Notes: a model not told the origin generated them from the sequence alone. Shown: positions 48,801 to 63,153, counted from the stretch's first letter. The stretch: 64,000 nucleotides of DNA from Anseranas semipalmata (GCA_013399115.1 VXAA01001141.1:335461-399460); one strand, 5' to 3'. Translations and numbers: made by a program.

Positions 48801-51800
48801 CATGCTAAGGCCCTCCAGAACATGAAGCCACACGGTACTCACCACACGTGTTATAATTCACTTCTTGTGTTTGTTATCTGAAATCACAGGGTAGGAAGTG
48901 CCGGGGCATAGGAGCAGCACAGCAGCTAGCCAGTCATATCTGTAATGAACCTGGAAGGCAAGAAAAGATGTTTTAGAAAGCCTAAATGCGACAGTTAAAG
49001 CTAGCAACTTCCAATCTTGCTTTATTCTGCTGAAAAGAAGCATAGATTTAAGTTTTCAGTTTAATATTCCAACTTCGGGTGAAAATGAGCCAAACACCAC
49101 TTCCTATAGAAAAATTCCAGTATTTCTGCTTACCCAGTGTCTTGGCAAGCTAAAAGCTTTCAGTGCAGCGAGATAACGTGCACTTTAGTTCAGAAGACAC
49201 CAGGGTTTTCTTAAAATACAGATATTTTTGCCTCTTTGGAAATTCTGCTTTTTGTTTAGGAAACTGCATTTCCCCACCTTGGGAAACAGGTTCCCAAACC
49301 ACGAGGGCAGCATCCCTGGGCTGCCTGCCTCTCCTGCGATGCTGCAGGCAGTTCGGTCAGAAGGAAGGACAAGAGGCTTTGTTTGTTTGCATCTTTTTCC
49401 CCCCCGTTTCCAACATCAAGCACAAGATACGAGGCCATCGCCGTACGGCCAGGAGGCACCACTTCGACTGAAGCACGCAAGATTTTGGCCCACCTCTGCC
49501 CTGTACTCTTAGGAACCTGTTGTCAGTCCAGTCCAACTCACATACGTGTTCTTCCAGTGTTGTCCATCGCTCCTCTCCTCAAGGAACTATGGGGATTGCT
49601 CAATGGCATTGCACGGGACTTCAAAAGTCCCAGCGGGCTCACAGCAGTGACTTGACCGGGCCACAGGCTACAGCAAGGAAGAACCGGCCAAACTCGTCCC
49701 AAACCAAGCCCTACAAGAAACCAAAAATCGCAAGCTCTCTATTCTATAATGGAGCGTCCCATTGAGATGGCAGTCCATGTATTTAAACACCGAGCACCTT
49801 TAGCCTGGTGAAGCTTCACCACCTTGAACATGCCCTAGTTAACGTTGACCCAAGACTGCCACGGCATCTTCACATAAATGCCAACTTCTACTGAGAACCG
49901 GCATCCCCCAACAAGGAAGCTAGGCAGAGGACTATTTATAACCTGCTCCACACCACAGTGATTTACTTTAGGAATAAAAGTAAATAAATCATTCCACGCT
50001 CTGCTAAGGCTGAAGTTTGAACCAGGGGTTAGATATTATTCACGTTCTGCTTGAAGAACAGGAACGCTGGCACGGCACGGAGGAGTCAAAGTGTAACGTA
50101 AGCAGATCCCCAGCGCGGCTCCATCCCTGCCGTTTCCTGCTGGCAAAGCCAAGTTACGAAAACCTGTCCCCACCTCGCACAAGACATTCGCTAACAGACC
50201 TTTCGACCTGCAGCCCAGCAAAAACGACTCCTTCCGTGTTCACGTAACACTGCCTCCTCGGATGGACTCCGGCCTCACGAGAGCATTTCAAGTCCGAAAG
50301 ACGGAGCTCGTTTTCCAGCCTCAACCCGGCCACGCACCGATGATGCTGGGCTCACCCTGAAATCCTGTCCGGCAGCAGGATTGCTCAAGCAACACGTGGA
50401 GGACCCAGCTCACGTCAAACCGGGACGAGAAGCCAGCCACCTCGTCCAGCTGTAAGCATGGCACAAAGTCAAGCCACCTCTTGGAGCGAGAAGAAGCAAT
50501 GGTTAACAAGCAAGAGTATGTGGACAACCCGGTTGGAGCACAAGTTTATCATGGTAACGAGCTCCAGCCTTTCCGTGCTCAGAAAGCCTCACAGCCCAAA
50601 GCCTAAAATTATGCAGAAGACAGGGGAGGGCATCTCTTCTTGACGGGAAGACCAAGGCTGCTACGGAAAGAAGGAATGAGAATGAAAGAGGCCGTCCAAA
50701 ACCACAAACAGCAAGCCGGACCCCTTCCAGCTTTTGACAGATAATTAAACTTTTGTGTGTTTAATTAGTACCTCCAGACACTTGGCGCACTTCCTGTGAC
50801 ATCTCCTCGATGGCACTAGCTATAGGCCTTAGGCTTGGAGACAAACATCTGAGCTCCAACACAACAGACCTCGGCTCCATACGACCACACAGAAGGAACG
50901 CAGAATCCTTCCGCCAGGATGCTCTGGTTCCCACCGAGCAATCCTCTTCAGGAAGAAAACTTATTTCAGAGTGCCAAAAGCAGAAGGATAAGAAGTATTC
51001 GGGGATGTGAAACCATGTCTAGATAAACACCATCATAGTGCCTGGGCAAGCCCCGCGGACACCCAAACCCTTTTCCAGCTGTCAGTGAGTGAGGAAGAGG
51101 ACGCACCCGAAGCTTTCAGCCTCACCAGATGTTTTTCCCCATTACTTCTCAAAGCCAGGAGCAGTTGACAAGCCAGCTTCGCAGTCTGTTATAGAGTCAA
51201 AACTAACGTCCCTGAAGGCACCTCATGAGTAGATGGTATTTGCTACCTTAATGTACACAGCCAGATCGTTCATCTCCTCCGGGGTCGTGGGAATCTGTGT
51301 CGGTCTCGACCGAGAGACGCGATTTCCGAAGCGAAGCGCTTGCAAGTTCGGGATACACCACCAACGCTGCTCGGCTCCCAGAGGACATCGCTTCCGCCAC
51401 AGCGGGAAGATGACTCTACAAAACCCTTCCTCACGAGTGCTCTCAGGAAGGTTTTAGATTTGTTGTGCTTTACCTCATTATCATTTTATTGCCAGTCAGC
51501 AGCACAAAGCTCTGGATAATACTGGAGAAAAAAAAATCACTTGACTTTAGGCTTCTACAGCCTTACGAAATTAAAGCAAGGGAGCAATATTAAAATTCCG
51601 ACCTAACAGATGCCATTCCACTCCGAAGTCACCACCCAGCACTGCAAAAGGGACAAAGGCTCCCAGCGGAACTGGAAGATGGAACAAAACCTCAGGAGCC
51701 CAACCAACGCTCCAGCATCAAGTTTGAACGAGGAGAAATCTGATTAGCAGCGAGCAGAATTCGCAGCTCTACAGAAACAAGTGCTCTATTTGAAAACTCA

Positions 51801-54738
51801 CCCATCAGACCTGGATCGACATACATTTAGGTCAGCAGATTTTCAACCAAAGAGCTCCACACCCACATGGAAAAATAAGGTCGCTGTAGACCATTCCTGG
51901 TGGGCAGGAGTCTTTCCAGGAGACCTCAGCACCGTTGGACAGTTTTGGCATAAAACTCCGGAATATTTCCATTCCAAGTCAACTATATAAGCATTCAAAA
52001 GCTTTGTCTAGAGAAAGGCTTGCCTATTAGAAGGCATCATTTTTCTTCACAACAGAAGCATGGAAGCAATCTCGAGGTACACACCGCGTTCCTGGCTTTT
52101 ATCTCGCAGCCCAGTATTTCATTCCCCTCTCACACAGACCTTTAGCCAGAGCTATTAAAACCTGGAACACTTAAAACTGGGAAGACAAACCCCCAAATAG
52201 CAAGTTTCAGAACTTTGAAACACACTAAGGTCTCTAAATACCCTGCAGGTACCCCCATCAGTGGCTGGGGAAAGCCAGCAGAAGCAGGTGCCCAGGACAG
52301 GGGATGCCTCATGGGCATAAAATCGATTGCACAGAATAAATAAGCAGCATTATGTGCCAGTTATCAGCGAATAATTAGCAAATAATTCTGCTTATTGGTA
52401 GATATTAAAACCTATGCCTAGCAGACATAAAAGTAGAAAAGACCCAAGCCACACGTTAAGGCTGTCTGCCCTCAAAATGTGGAAAGTAGCTGTGTCAAGA
52501 GGAAAAATCTTACCCTGTTGAGTATTTTACTGTCTTTTCACTAGAAATAAATACTTACATTCAACACCTGGAGAAGAGCTGGGCACACAGCTGAATGCCT
52601 TAACAACTGCACTTGAAGCAAAGCTCCTGTGTGGATTCAGTAATTTGCAAATTCCTCTCTGAATACGCCCCAAAGCTGACATCTACATTTATTCTGCTCA
52701 ACTGGAGAAGAAAAAGTCAGCTTTTATTCTGGCACCGTACTTGGGCAGTGCTCAGAACAGTATTTATCGTCTGACACCTAGGTAAAAATAAGTTTAAAAA
52801 AACCACTCTGCTGCTTGCAAAGCCTTGCAAATACCATTCAACATCTCTCTCTCAAGTCCCTTAACCCTCACGGGGAGCCCACGCATCTCAAACGTAGCAG
52901 AGTACAGCGAGCAGGTCTCGATCTCGATTTTCCCTTCACAAAAGCAGAACGGCAAGCAAAACTTTGCGTCGTAGAGCAGCACGCCGAACTGCAATCTCTG
53001 CACATACAAGGTAATAGGCCTTTAGATACGGCCTCCGAAGCTGGAGAAATCAAACTGGGAAAGCCCACCCAAGCAGGATTTTACTTCTCGCTTCCAGAGG
53101 ACTTCACCTTTTCCCCCCAAACAGCTGCGGAAGCCGTGCAAGAAGCTGAAAGAAAGATGCTGGTGGCTCCGGGAGGAACAAGCACGCATCCGAAGACAAG
53201 ACAGCCGCTTTTTGCTCCTGTAGAGGCTGCTATGGAGACAGTCAGCTTGACAGCGCTGTTCTGATGACAAAAAAAATACTGAGTGACAGGCGAGGAGTTG
53301 GAACAGGGCCACCCTCCTTGCATGTAGGGACCCAAATCAACCCCGGAGAGAGGAACAGAGCCTCCTATTTGGCTTCCCCGAAACAGGAGCAGAGGCCACC
53401 CAAGGAAACCACACTGATTGATGGTCTGGGTGAGACACAAAGTTCAGAGAAAAGGACAGAAACGGAGCACGCACCTTGATCAAACAAGATGTATGTATAC
53501 CCAGTTATATTTAGAAGTGGGATTTTGAACTTTCATTATCTTATCAAAGCAGGCATTAAGGAACACTCTGATCACAGTTGGGCTGAAGTGCCTCTACTCA
53601 TCAGCACTTCTGCTGCTCCTCAAGAGCTCCGTTTTGGTAGACTTTAGGTTCTCTGCAGCTTCTCTTCATCCCTCCACATGTCGTCTCCTTTCAGGAGAGG
53701 CCAACAATCCAGCTAACAACTACTAAGCCAGACAGATAGTTTGATTAAGTGCCTATCAGGTTGAAAATTTGTGATGCCTCCTTCAATTAAACTCACACAG
53801 TTACTGGTAGTTTAAAAAAAAAAAAATAGATCACTTGAGAACGTTAAGAGCCTAGGAAAACAAATCCATGTGCACTCCAGAAACTGGGGAGATGCTTGCA
53901 ATCTGGAACTTGCACAAGGACGAAACGAGATCTTCCGAGAAAACCCAAAGCGTGCAACCCCAAGCAGGAACTCCCGCTGGTTTCTCTTATCAGCCCCTTT
54001 GTGAACAAGTCTACCTCATTACAATAACAGGAGAAAAAACACCCAACAATACCTGGAGAGTTTGGTGCCAGGTTGGAGGTAGAGCAGCTCAGAAACAGGT
54101 TTGACGAGCACCAGAAGCAGTGCACGGGAAAGGCAGGACCCAAACCCCCACTTTTGGGCACAGCACTCACAACCACAGCCTTACAAGAGCTTAACGCTCC
54201 ACAACAGGATGTTTCGATACCAAGCAAGGATTAAGCTCAGTAGGTTTAGTGTTTAGGTGCAAAGCTACCTCAACAGCTCCTCAAATCTGCTTTTCACTGG
54301 TAAATGCGTGTTTTGATGGACCAATTTCTGGTTGAAAGTAGATTTTTAGCAGGTATGGATCAGTAAGTTAAGAAACTACGAAAGCAATCCCCAGTTGGTC
54401 AACCACGCCATGAACACGAGCAAAACAGCACCGGTGAGGTGTTGCAATCATCGCTGTATGGACCTTATGTAATTAGTATGACACAGAGCAGGACATGAAT
54501 ACGTGCATGCTTTGCTCGTTATTGTGACGACCCAGTTCTGGGCTATTAGCCGATCACCGCCTGCGAAGGAACGCCTGATTGTCTGCTGCTCGCAATCCCA
54601 CACTAGGAGAGCTGAAGAGAAGCATTGTGATCACCTCCTCCCACTTGCTGCACAAAAAAAGGTGGAATTTAAAGAATCTTCCCTTTTAAAGTGACCAAGA
54701 ACTTCTTGCTCAGTTACCTTATTTGTCCCTTGTTTTTG

Positions 54739-54755
54739 TTTTTTTTTTTTTTTTT
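54739..54755. repeat. Poly-T run (17)
   Basis: T17 preceded by TTGTTTTTG. Simple sequence; no retrocopy recognised beside it. Confidence 0.9.
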
Positions 54756-57700
54756 AAATGCGGCTGGTTTCAGTTTCTACCCATCCCATCTTGAAACGCC
54801 TTTACACATAAACCACAGCATGTTGTATGACAAATCTTTGATTACGCACCGAAGGGAGAGCTGCAGGTATGTACAGTATGCCAAGAACGACCTCGACATC
54901 TCCCCTCCTTTAGGTATCCATAAACCAGAGCTCTTTGGAAATATTGTCTCCCCCATAACTCCAAAGAAAGGAGTTCATGAAGCAGGAATAGTTGAACACA
55001 TCTAAGCGGGCAGCTTCCACTAACTCCTAGAACAGCGAGATCCAGAGCTTTGTTGCCTGCTCTTCAAAGAAATGCTTCCCAACTGTAGAGGCTTGGACAT
55101 TTTAGACTCTCCATTGCCTTCAGCTGCCCTTCTGTGTATGTTTTCCAGCTCCACCGAAGATGCAACAGCCAGAAACGCACAACGCAACACGTTTACACAG
55201 ACATTCACGCATTGAAATTCAGTCAGCGTTACTCAATGACCCAACGCTTAATCGGATTAAAACAACATCGTGTGCTACCTGTAGCAAGCAGGAGGCCAGC
55301 GTGCCATCGACAACCAAGTCAACGGCAGGGAGAATCCTGACGGCCCCAAAGAGCACGCCGTGCCCTTGGTAAGGGTTGTGCCTACTTACCTGCAAAGAGT
55401 TTCTTTCACAAGCCCAAAAACCACACCGCTCACTGCACTCCTAAACACAAGGAAGCACAGCAGACACTCGAAAATCCTGTTCTACTTCCCAGCAACAGCT
55501 TCTCCCATTCAGCTGGCAGCGTGCTGCCATTTGTAGAAAAGTTGGGCATTTTTAGGGGATGGCAGAAGAGCTCCAGAAGCCTGATTATACGTTGAACGTA
55601 ACTTCTTTATTACACTCCTAGGATGAATTATGAATTTAATTAGAATCAGCTTTAACAAAAAGCTGCTAAAGGTGAACACAGAAGATCAGGTGAACAGTGT
55701 ACAGAGCTGGACAGCTCTGGCACACGCTTTGTTGTGTGGATTTACCTCTGCGTGCAAAGCGAGACCGTCTCACACCCTGACAGCTTATCCCAGAAGCTGG
55801 AATAAAGCACTGCTTTGTACAGATGAATTTAACCTTACCTTGAAGGCAAATATTACCAATCACACGGTTAGGAAATCGCGCCTGTATGAAGACGCTTCGA
55901 TTCAACTTCCACTTCCAATCCCTAATCTTCAGCGTAGCTGTCAATTAGAAGCATTCATTACCAAGTAATCCCCACTACACACCAAGTCACCTCCGTCCTC
56001 TTTGAAGCCTTAATACCCATCGGTGAGGATCACTTCGTACCAGTGGATCACTCGTAGGCCTTCTGAACTGCATCCAGACAGGGAATTACTGCCAGCAGCA
56101 GCACTGCACGCATCAGCCGATTATCCAATACAAAAAGCTTCGCAGCGTCACCGATCCCCAAAGCTCTGTCCACCACAGAAATGCAGCCTTTACGTTCTGA
56201 TTTAGATATCTATAGATGAGGAGAAGAAGTCCTTGTTGTTACAAGGTCATACCTAGCTTGCTAGAAGACTAAATTTAGCCACCTGTGCCTCAGGCGATTC
56301 TATTAGTTACGGGAAGAAGGGATGCTGGTGTTGAGCACGGGTCCAAGGGTAAATCCCTTGGAAGACTAGACTCCATTTAATTGCAAATGATCTCAAAGCT
56401 ATTAGCAGGGAGCCCCATCTCAATTCATCGAAAGAGGAGACGTTGAAATACTACGCAGAACTAGCATCAGGACACTGCCGCTCTGTTTTAAGGTAGGTTT
56501 GTTCAAGTGGTGTAAACTATTACTACGTTCAGTTACAGACTTGGTAAGAGAGGAGTTCAAGAAGGTTTAACAGATGGGGTTTCAGCACAAATGTATTTTA
56601 GAACACCTCCTTAGCAAGCATATTTCCTACTCTAACACGCCGTGCGCTACAAGTATAACGCCGCGGAAGAGCTGATCAACGAGAACACGGGGATTTTTCC
56701 AAGCTTTTGTAAATGTTACCAGAGACTGACTGAACAGTTTGTGAAGACAAGCTCCAGTTTACCAAAAGGTGTCACAGCAAACAGCTTTGTGACACATTTA
56801 CTAATTTTCCCAGCCAGAAAGACGGGGATGACTCAGATTCTCCAGCAGTAGCACTAGCTGCGTTGGGTCTTCGGATCAGTATCGGCAGCAAGCCCACGGA
56901 ACCATCACAGCGCTCAGCTGAGGTTTGAAGTCCAGGATCGTTGCGAGCGTTCGAGAGAACCTACGCTCAAAATGAAAGCTGAAGAACTTGTTTTGAAGGC
57001 TTCACTGGGGAATAACTACTCTATCCGTCTCAGCCCTGCCAGCTCCACAGATCCTGAAGAACCTATTTTGGTGCAGAACACCTGAATAGGAGCATTAGCT
57101 CAATCGCGCTTAACAGAACAAAATTAGGATTACTGAGATCACTGCCCCAAATCAAAATGAGCACAAGGTTTCTCACCCTAGATGTTGAGGACGCATGATC
57201 CAACTAGACACCTGTAAGTCACGCTCCATTCCCTCGGGTCTCTGAAAGCAGATGGTAGCACAGGAGGCTGCCTGAACATCCGACCCTCACCTTGCACCTG
57301 AGCCCATCACTGCAGCACCCCCGGCCAGGAGGGATCCCCAAAGCCTGCCGTAGATCACGTCGTCTCCTTACTGCTGAAGCTGTTTTCTGCAGAGACCAGA
57401 AGGAACAGAACAAGAACACCACGCCCCAAATCATAGATCTTGACAAGTGCAGGCACTCTGGCACACGCAGTAACTGCTAACGTTGAGAAATGATTAAAAA
57501 AAAAAAAACACAGAGTACCAGTGCTAAGTCTAGACAAAAAACAAAGGGCTGCGTGGCCGTTTGAAGCCTAATACCAGCTTTGGATCTCAACCACTGAATA
57601 ATATAAATTTCAGCACTGCTACTCTTTCTGCAGCAGCAGAACACAGCCTAACTATGATTTACCATCACTGGTGTTGCATCTATCACCAGTAAAACTGAAG

Positions 57701-60680
57701 CCTTAGCGCTGCCAACGCTGCACAGAGCTTTTTCAGAATTAGAAACCTGTCAAAACCTTTCCAAACAGAGGACAGCTGGGAAGCGGTATCAGATGCCTAC
57801 GTGGCTGCAGGGTGATCATCCAGAGAACCTGAGGACCTCCAAACCATCGAACCTGGCACCGATGAAGATGAGAGCGCAGACGGGGAGCGAGCGCTTTTTG
57901 GCGTGGGGAAGCACCACGCTGCCTGGTGAGTTTTGGAAGCTACTTCCAAAGCATCCAAGAAGTTGCTTAACACGTGTGCTGCCACAATCCTTCCCTCCCA
58001 GTGCAAACCAGCGCGGTGTTCCCTGGTGCTTCAGCCCCGCGACAGCAGGAACCGGTCTCCATCAGCCTCCTGAAGGCGAGACCTTTGAAGTCTAACACGC
58101 TTGAAAAGAGACAACTACAAAGCGTGTGGTCTCTGCCTCATTAAAATAAGATGTTACAGGTTAATAAGTTTCATTTGTTCACTCAAACTTGTTCTTTTAA
58201 GATCCAGGAAATAAAATGAAGCTGTAGAAACAAGCCTTGTGCATTACAAGAACAGTTAGAAGGTACCTAAGGACAGCCACAGTACCTAAAGCAGGGTTGC
58301 TACAGGACTTGGAATTAAGCAACTTGCACCGAATTTCAGAGAAGTTGAATTTTCATTAGTTGCCAGGACTGTCGCTGCCGATGGAACAACTTTATAAGCC
58401 ATATTTTACAGGACTTCCTCTCATTTGTTTTTTTTTAATAGACCTAAATAAGCAGAAGTCAAACCTACAAGGAATTTTGACTCACAAGGCATGAAAGCTT
58501 GAAAACCCAGCAAGTCTGAGACACTGAGATTGCTACACTTCAGAAACTCACCAAAAAAACAAAAAACACCTTCTCAGAGTAATAACTTGATTCCTACTCC
58601 CCTCCTTGCCACGAGCAAGACTAGACACATGCAAACAAACTGCCTGTATTTCTTTTTTCCTATTAATGTGAAAGGGGGAAAAAAACTGCATATGAATCTA
58701 CCCTCTGATTTATAACTCAGAAGTAAATGCACAGCAGCTAGCAAAAGAACAGAGTTTGGTTTGTTATTCCTGCAAACAAGACGTTACCCTCATTACAGGT
58801 GTAACAAAGTTAAGTGCTTAAGAAGAAACTCGTGCAGTTTTCGACCTCATAAGCAGATAAGATTTACTGCTACCTAAGATGATTTAAATTATGAATTGAG
58901 CTCCACAGGAAATTGCTAAGATGGAAGTTATCGTATTCTGCAAGATAAAATAAATAGCTTTAAGAAACACGTGCTTCAGGCTGGTTGGCTTCACAGAGTT
59001 CAAGTACGTTTCTCCTATAACTTCCTTAACCTAGCTTTGGCACTAAAATACAGCGATTCCTCATGAATTGGGAAAAATAGGAGCAGTTTTGTAGAAATCT
59101 GCTATTCCAGAGTTCTCTCAGCTTTAGCACAAGCCACAGACTCATCAAGCTTTATCAATATACATTAAAACACATATATGGGACAGCAACTACTCAAGAT
59201 ATTCAATAATTATGGGGCCTTCTCTAATGTAAAACTCACCTTAGAAGACTCCAGAAACATGACAGCTTCAGAAAAAATGACACTAGATTCAGGACTGCGA
59301 AGAAAACTTCACTTTTTTTGTAAACAGCTGCAATTTTGCCAGCCTAAAGGAATGTCATAATATAATCATAAGGGGAAAAAAAAGAGGAGGAAAGCAGAGG
59401 CAGACAGGAAAACACTTTTTCCATCTCGCAACCGAATACCTCCAATTCCTGCATTAAATGCTAAGAGGAACGAATCCACGCCATTCAATTGTCTTCCACA
59501 AAGCACAAACTGTCAGCCTAATCTTCTGGGTAGAATTGCTGTCAACTCCTTAGGCTATTAAGTTATTATCCAGAAGAGATTTGCTCACAGATGAGCAAAC
59601 CAAAACAGAAGATTCAGACAGGTAAGAGACACCTATCCATTTCTGCAAGCGAGCCGCTCTAAATAGATTTTACAGGAAGAAATAAGATGGGAAAAGCCAG
59701 GAGAAAATGGTGGTAACCTCACACTGATTAGTGTTTCAGCGCTGCGTTTGCCAACTGTTTTATTTCTATAAGCAGTCTTTTAAAAGGTAGAAACGTCTGA
59801 GGAACCAGAAAGCCAAGACACATTTTAGCAAGGAGTTAGAATACCTCCTCGCTCTATAAAAGAAAGGTCCTGGGGGTTTAATATGAAATGCAACAACCAA
59901 GGAGGCACAAGCCTGAGATTTCACCTCACCATAGCTCATCCTGCAGCCTGTGCTCTCTACACCACTACGCTCCGAAGCCCGTGGTCTTCTCGGCTCTTTG
60001 CAGGTCGAGATGATCGCTGCCATCATTTCCTCAACGCCACGAACCTCGCGTGGCTCCAGAGGGTGCCTGTCCAGCGGCCACCTGTTTCTGCAGGATCGCG
60101 CTCCCAAATAACGCCGGGAAGGAGCTGCTGGCTTACGAGGAAGAGAAGTTTCTGGGGGCTGAGAATGGGAAGCCGATGACCAAGAGTTCTGTGACAGCAT
60201 TTCAAAGAATTGCTCCCACACTCGGGTTCGACTCATTAGGAACCGAGAAGCTTTTGGGACAACTGGAAGCCTGTACAAGCACGAGAGGTTTGAATGAATC
60301 AAAATAGCACCGGGATACTGGCACTTGAAATCAAGATTAAAGACTCCTCTGATACTTCAGCACGGGAGCAGAGAGAGCCAGCAGAGAGGAGGAACTGGGG
60401 AAGGATGATGCAGCTTTTGGGGGAAGAGAGGCTGATTCACGAGAACCTCATCTCAAAACAATCCTACTGGGATTAGGGTTAGCAACGTAAAAACCAAAGC
60501 AAGAAAAAAAAGAAAATCAATACGGCACAAGTGAAATAAGATGGGAAGACAAAACCAAGGCACGAGTGCGTGCCTACATAAATGCTGGAAGTCGAGAAGA
60601 TGGAGAAACCCGAACAACTGTTTTTTGGAGTGATAATCCAGGCGTAGCAGGTACACTCAAAGCATAGAGGAGGGAAGGCG

Positions 60681-60975
60681 AGTCAACGCGGCGTTAAATG
60701 GAGCCTCTACGCGAGCCGTGGGAGCGTCGTGTCGATACGTAACGCCGAGACCGAGTTCTTAAACAGCACAAAGCGACTCCTCCCCGGCAGCGCGCGCGAG
60801 AGAAGCGGCAATTCCCGACTTCACCTCCAAGAGGGAACGAGGAAGAGCCACGACCACGCGGTCTGACCGCGCCGCAGCAGAAAAGAAGCCGACGTACCGG
60901 GTCGCCCCGCAGCAGGATGGGGAAGTTGGTTTGAGCTGGGCTGGGGTACCCCAAAGACGCTTGCACCGGTTTCTA
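60681..60975. promoter_or_regulatory. CpG-dense patch, candidate CSNK1G1 promoter
   Basis: By eye there are more than 30 CpG dinucleotides in under 300 bases, including a CGCGCGCG run, against a very CpG-poor background. Vertebrate housekeeping genes such as the CK1 kinases normally start in such islands. On the minus strand there are plausible splice donors inside the patch (for example GGAG|GTGAAG ending an exon at 60825), consistent with a non-coding first exon. There is no direct evidence of transcription. The patch at 62.7-63.1 kb is an equal competitor. Confidence 0.45.
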
Positions 60976-61439
60976 AAGAGCGATTCGGAGGCATCTGAGC
61001 AGCCGCAAAGCGGGCAGCCACACCGGGCAAGGCAGAGCTGTGCTGAGGAGCAGACTCAATGGACACTGGGCTAATTATATTTTATAAAATGAAGTCATGT
61101 CTCAGGAGTAGTTAGAGGTTTGGTTTGTTTCTTCCTTCTGAAGGAGTCAGAGCACATGAAAGAGGCAGCTGATACACTTCATTGAAAAAAAAAAAAGTAT
61201 ACTAAATAACAAGATCCTTCACCAAAGCTCTTCAGGGAACAAAACTACCACAGGATAAAAAGAAAAATCGTTCAGATACATAAGTAACCGGTTAAAAAAA
61301 AAAGAACTGGGGAAGGAAGGCATCGCCGGTCAGTTTTGTAGTGGAAGGGACTCACCACAGCACCCTGCTCTCCTCAAATCAACGCGCAAGAGAAGGCAGT
61401 ACTGAGATGACAACGTTGGCTACCCTGAATAATTCAGCA

Positions 61440-61625
61440 TTATCAGTAAATAAAAGCGGCGACACCGGGGCACGAGAACAGCAGCACCGCGGCTTCTGAT
61501 CCCTAACGAACAGGCGGTCGCGCCGACCCTCTGCCATCCCCGTGGCGGGACGGCCGCGGCGCAGCCGGGATCGACGCGAAGAGCACGGAGGAGAGACATG
61601 GAAAGGAAAGTCTAAGCAGAGGGGG
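61440..61625. promoter_or_regulatory. Short CpG-rich patch
   Basis: GC-rich stretch with about 20 CpGs, densest at 61515-61590 (GGCGGTCGCGCCGACC and GGGACGGCCGCGGCGCAGCC). It lies between two larger CpG-dense patches and may be part of one broader promoter region. No TATA box or conserved exon is evident. Confidence 0.35.
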
Positions 61626-62719
61626 ACGGCTCAGACAGGCCAAGAGACCGCTGGGACAAAAAGAAGTTTCCTAAAATCACGAATGTCACGGAGAAAACGA
61701 GGAACGAATTTGCTTCTTGCCGTTATTAATTTTTTTTATTTATTAAATCGACACCCCTGTTCTTGTTTTCTGTCCCTTCCTTGCACGTGGGCTACACGAG
61801 AAGCAGCGCACAGGCTTCGCGTCCAGCTTTGTGCCTCTCTGTGAATACCGCGATGATTCAAAGCGAGTGGGCAGATCTGCGGAAGAGAAACGTGGAAGGG
61901 CACTAAATTCAAGTGGTACTACACCTGGCTCTGGAAGCTCGTACGCCGCTGGAATGAGAAAAAACAGAGCACTGTTTCCCCAAATTAGACGTGCCGTATC
62001 TGTGTGCCCCCATCCCTGGGCGTCTGCTGCTGGTTACCAGCAAGGATACTGGGCCGGATGGATCCCTGCTCTCACCTGGAAGCCCTTTTAGGGTATCACA
62101 CAGGACTTCATCTGTTAACCTGAGAACACGCAGCAGCCGGTTGCTTCAGAAGAGCTGGAAATCAGTTTTTAAAATATCCACATACAAAAAAAAAAGGGGC
62201 AATTGGTCTAAGGCGGGTGGCAACTGGCCATGGACTAGGTTGCCCTCGGCCAGCTAATAACTGCCCTCGTAGGGGCGTTCTCCGAACCTGTCTGCACGCT
62301 CAGCCTTACCAGGGTGTTTTCCAACAGCGACTTTGGCATAAAAAGTTGAATTGTTGGCAACACAGAGAATGGGAACAGCACAAAACCTCCGAGGGGAGAG
62401 AAACATAGATGGGACGGAGCAAGGTAAGGCCAGATTTTCCTGGCCGTTTCTCACTAGTATCCTCCAAGTTCTCGAAGCACTTCTCTTTTTTTTTTTTTTT
62501 AAATCTCACTAAAGCAGAATTACCTTTTTCTAAGCACCACGATATCTAAATTCCAGATCCTTTGCCATCTGGCGGCACCATGCCGGCGGTCACCCTGCCC
62601 CTACAAGGGCTCCCACCGATATTCATCGTCGGCAGCATCTCCAGCAGCTCCCCAAGCCTTCACATGGGGAAAACCTCCGTATATCTGCCTACAACGGCAC
62701 GAGCTCACACCATAAAACC

Positions 62720-63080
62720 GGAGTTTTGCCATCAGCGGCGTTTCCCCGCAAAGCCAACGCTTCCAAAACTTCGGCAGCCGGCGAGGCGTCCTCCCCAGCT
62801 TCCAGCCGTAAGAAAGCCGACCTCAAAGGCGCTCTTTGTATTTTTCGGAACGCGCCCGCTAATATTCGATAAGGGCTTCTGCACGGGAACAAAGCTTCCT
62901 CTTCTCCGTTCGCCCAGCGGGCTGGCGGAGGCTGGGTTAGCGAGAGGGAATTCGGAACGAACCCAAAGCCCTCGCGCCCCAAAACGGGGGTGGAGAGGAG
63001 GGGGGGGGGCGTTTATGGGAACGGGAGCCGGCAGCTGGGGCGCTGAGGGCTGGGAGCGGCTGCTCACGCAGACGCATTAG
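62720..63080. promoter_or_regulatory. CpG-dense patch, candidate CSNK1G1 promoter
   Basis: Roughly 30-35 CpGs by eye in 360 bases, with a G-run at 62999-63009 and an abrupt end at about 63080, where AT-rich sequence takes over. It is the CpG-dense patch furthest upstream of CSNK1G1 in this window, so it is a natural place for the distal promoter. A minus-strand donor-like site (GTCTGC|GTGAGC) lies near 63066. Open frames on both strands here (172 codons on plus) are expected from the low stop-codon frequency of GC-rich DNA. Confidence 0.45.
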
Positions 63081-63085
63081 GTCAC

Positions 63086-63153
63086 TGATATCAAAATAAA
63101 ATTAAAAAATGATATCAAAGTAAAATAATAATAATAATAATAAACGATAATAA
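63086..63153. repeat. A-rich repeat with duplicated unit and (TAA)n microsatellite
   Basis: A 17-base unit TGATATCAAAATAAAAT (63086-63102) recurs with one change at 63110-63126 and runs into about six TAA triplets. It starts directly at the AT-rich side of the CpG-dense patch that ends at about 63080. Confidence 0.85.

Larger units (their letters stand above)
30572..60690 (-). other. Intron or 5'-flanking sequence upstream of the start-codon exon
   Basis: Because the start-codon exon begins with an acceptor, this 30-kb stretch is most simply the first intron(s) of CSNK1G1, with the promoter in one of the CpG-dense patches further right. I see no other conserved protein-coding gene. Contents that stand out are the CpG patch at 43770-44060, the split CR1 with its insert at 44201-45870, a (TA)n run at 37512-37527 and several homopolymers. 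Whether non-coding 5' exons of CSNK1G1 lie inside cannot be decided from sequence alone. Confidence 0.6.

Noticed and set aside
59766..60302. 178-codon minus-strand open frame
   Set aside because: No recognisable domain, no exon-like splice context joining it to the kinase, and overlapping frames of similar quality on the other strand.
62562..63080. 172-codon plus-strand frame in the CpG-dense patch
   Set aside because: GC-rich DNA has few stop codons. The translation is low complexity and Gly/Arg/Pro-rich towards its end.
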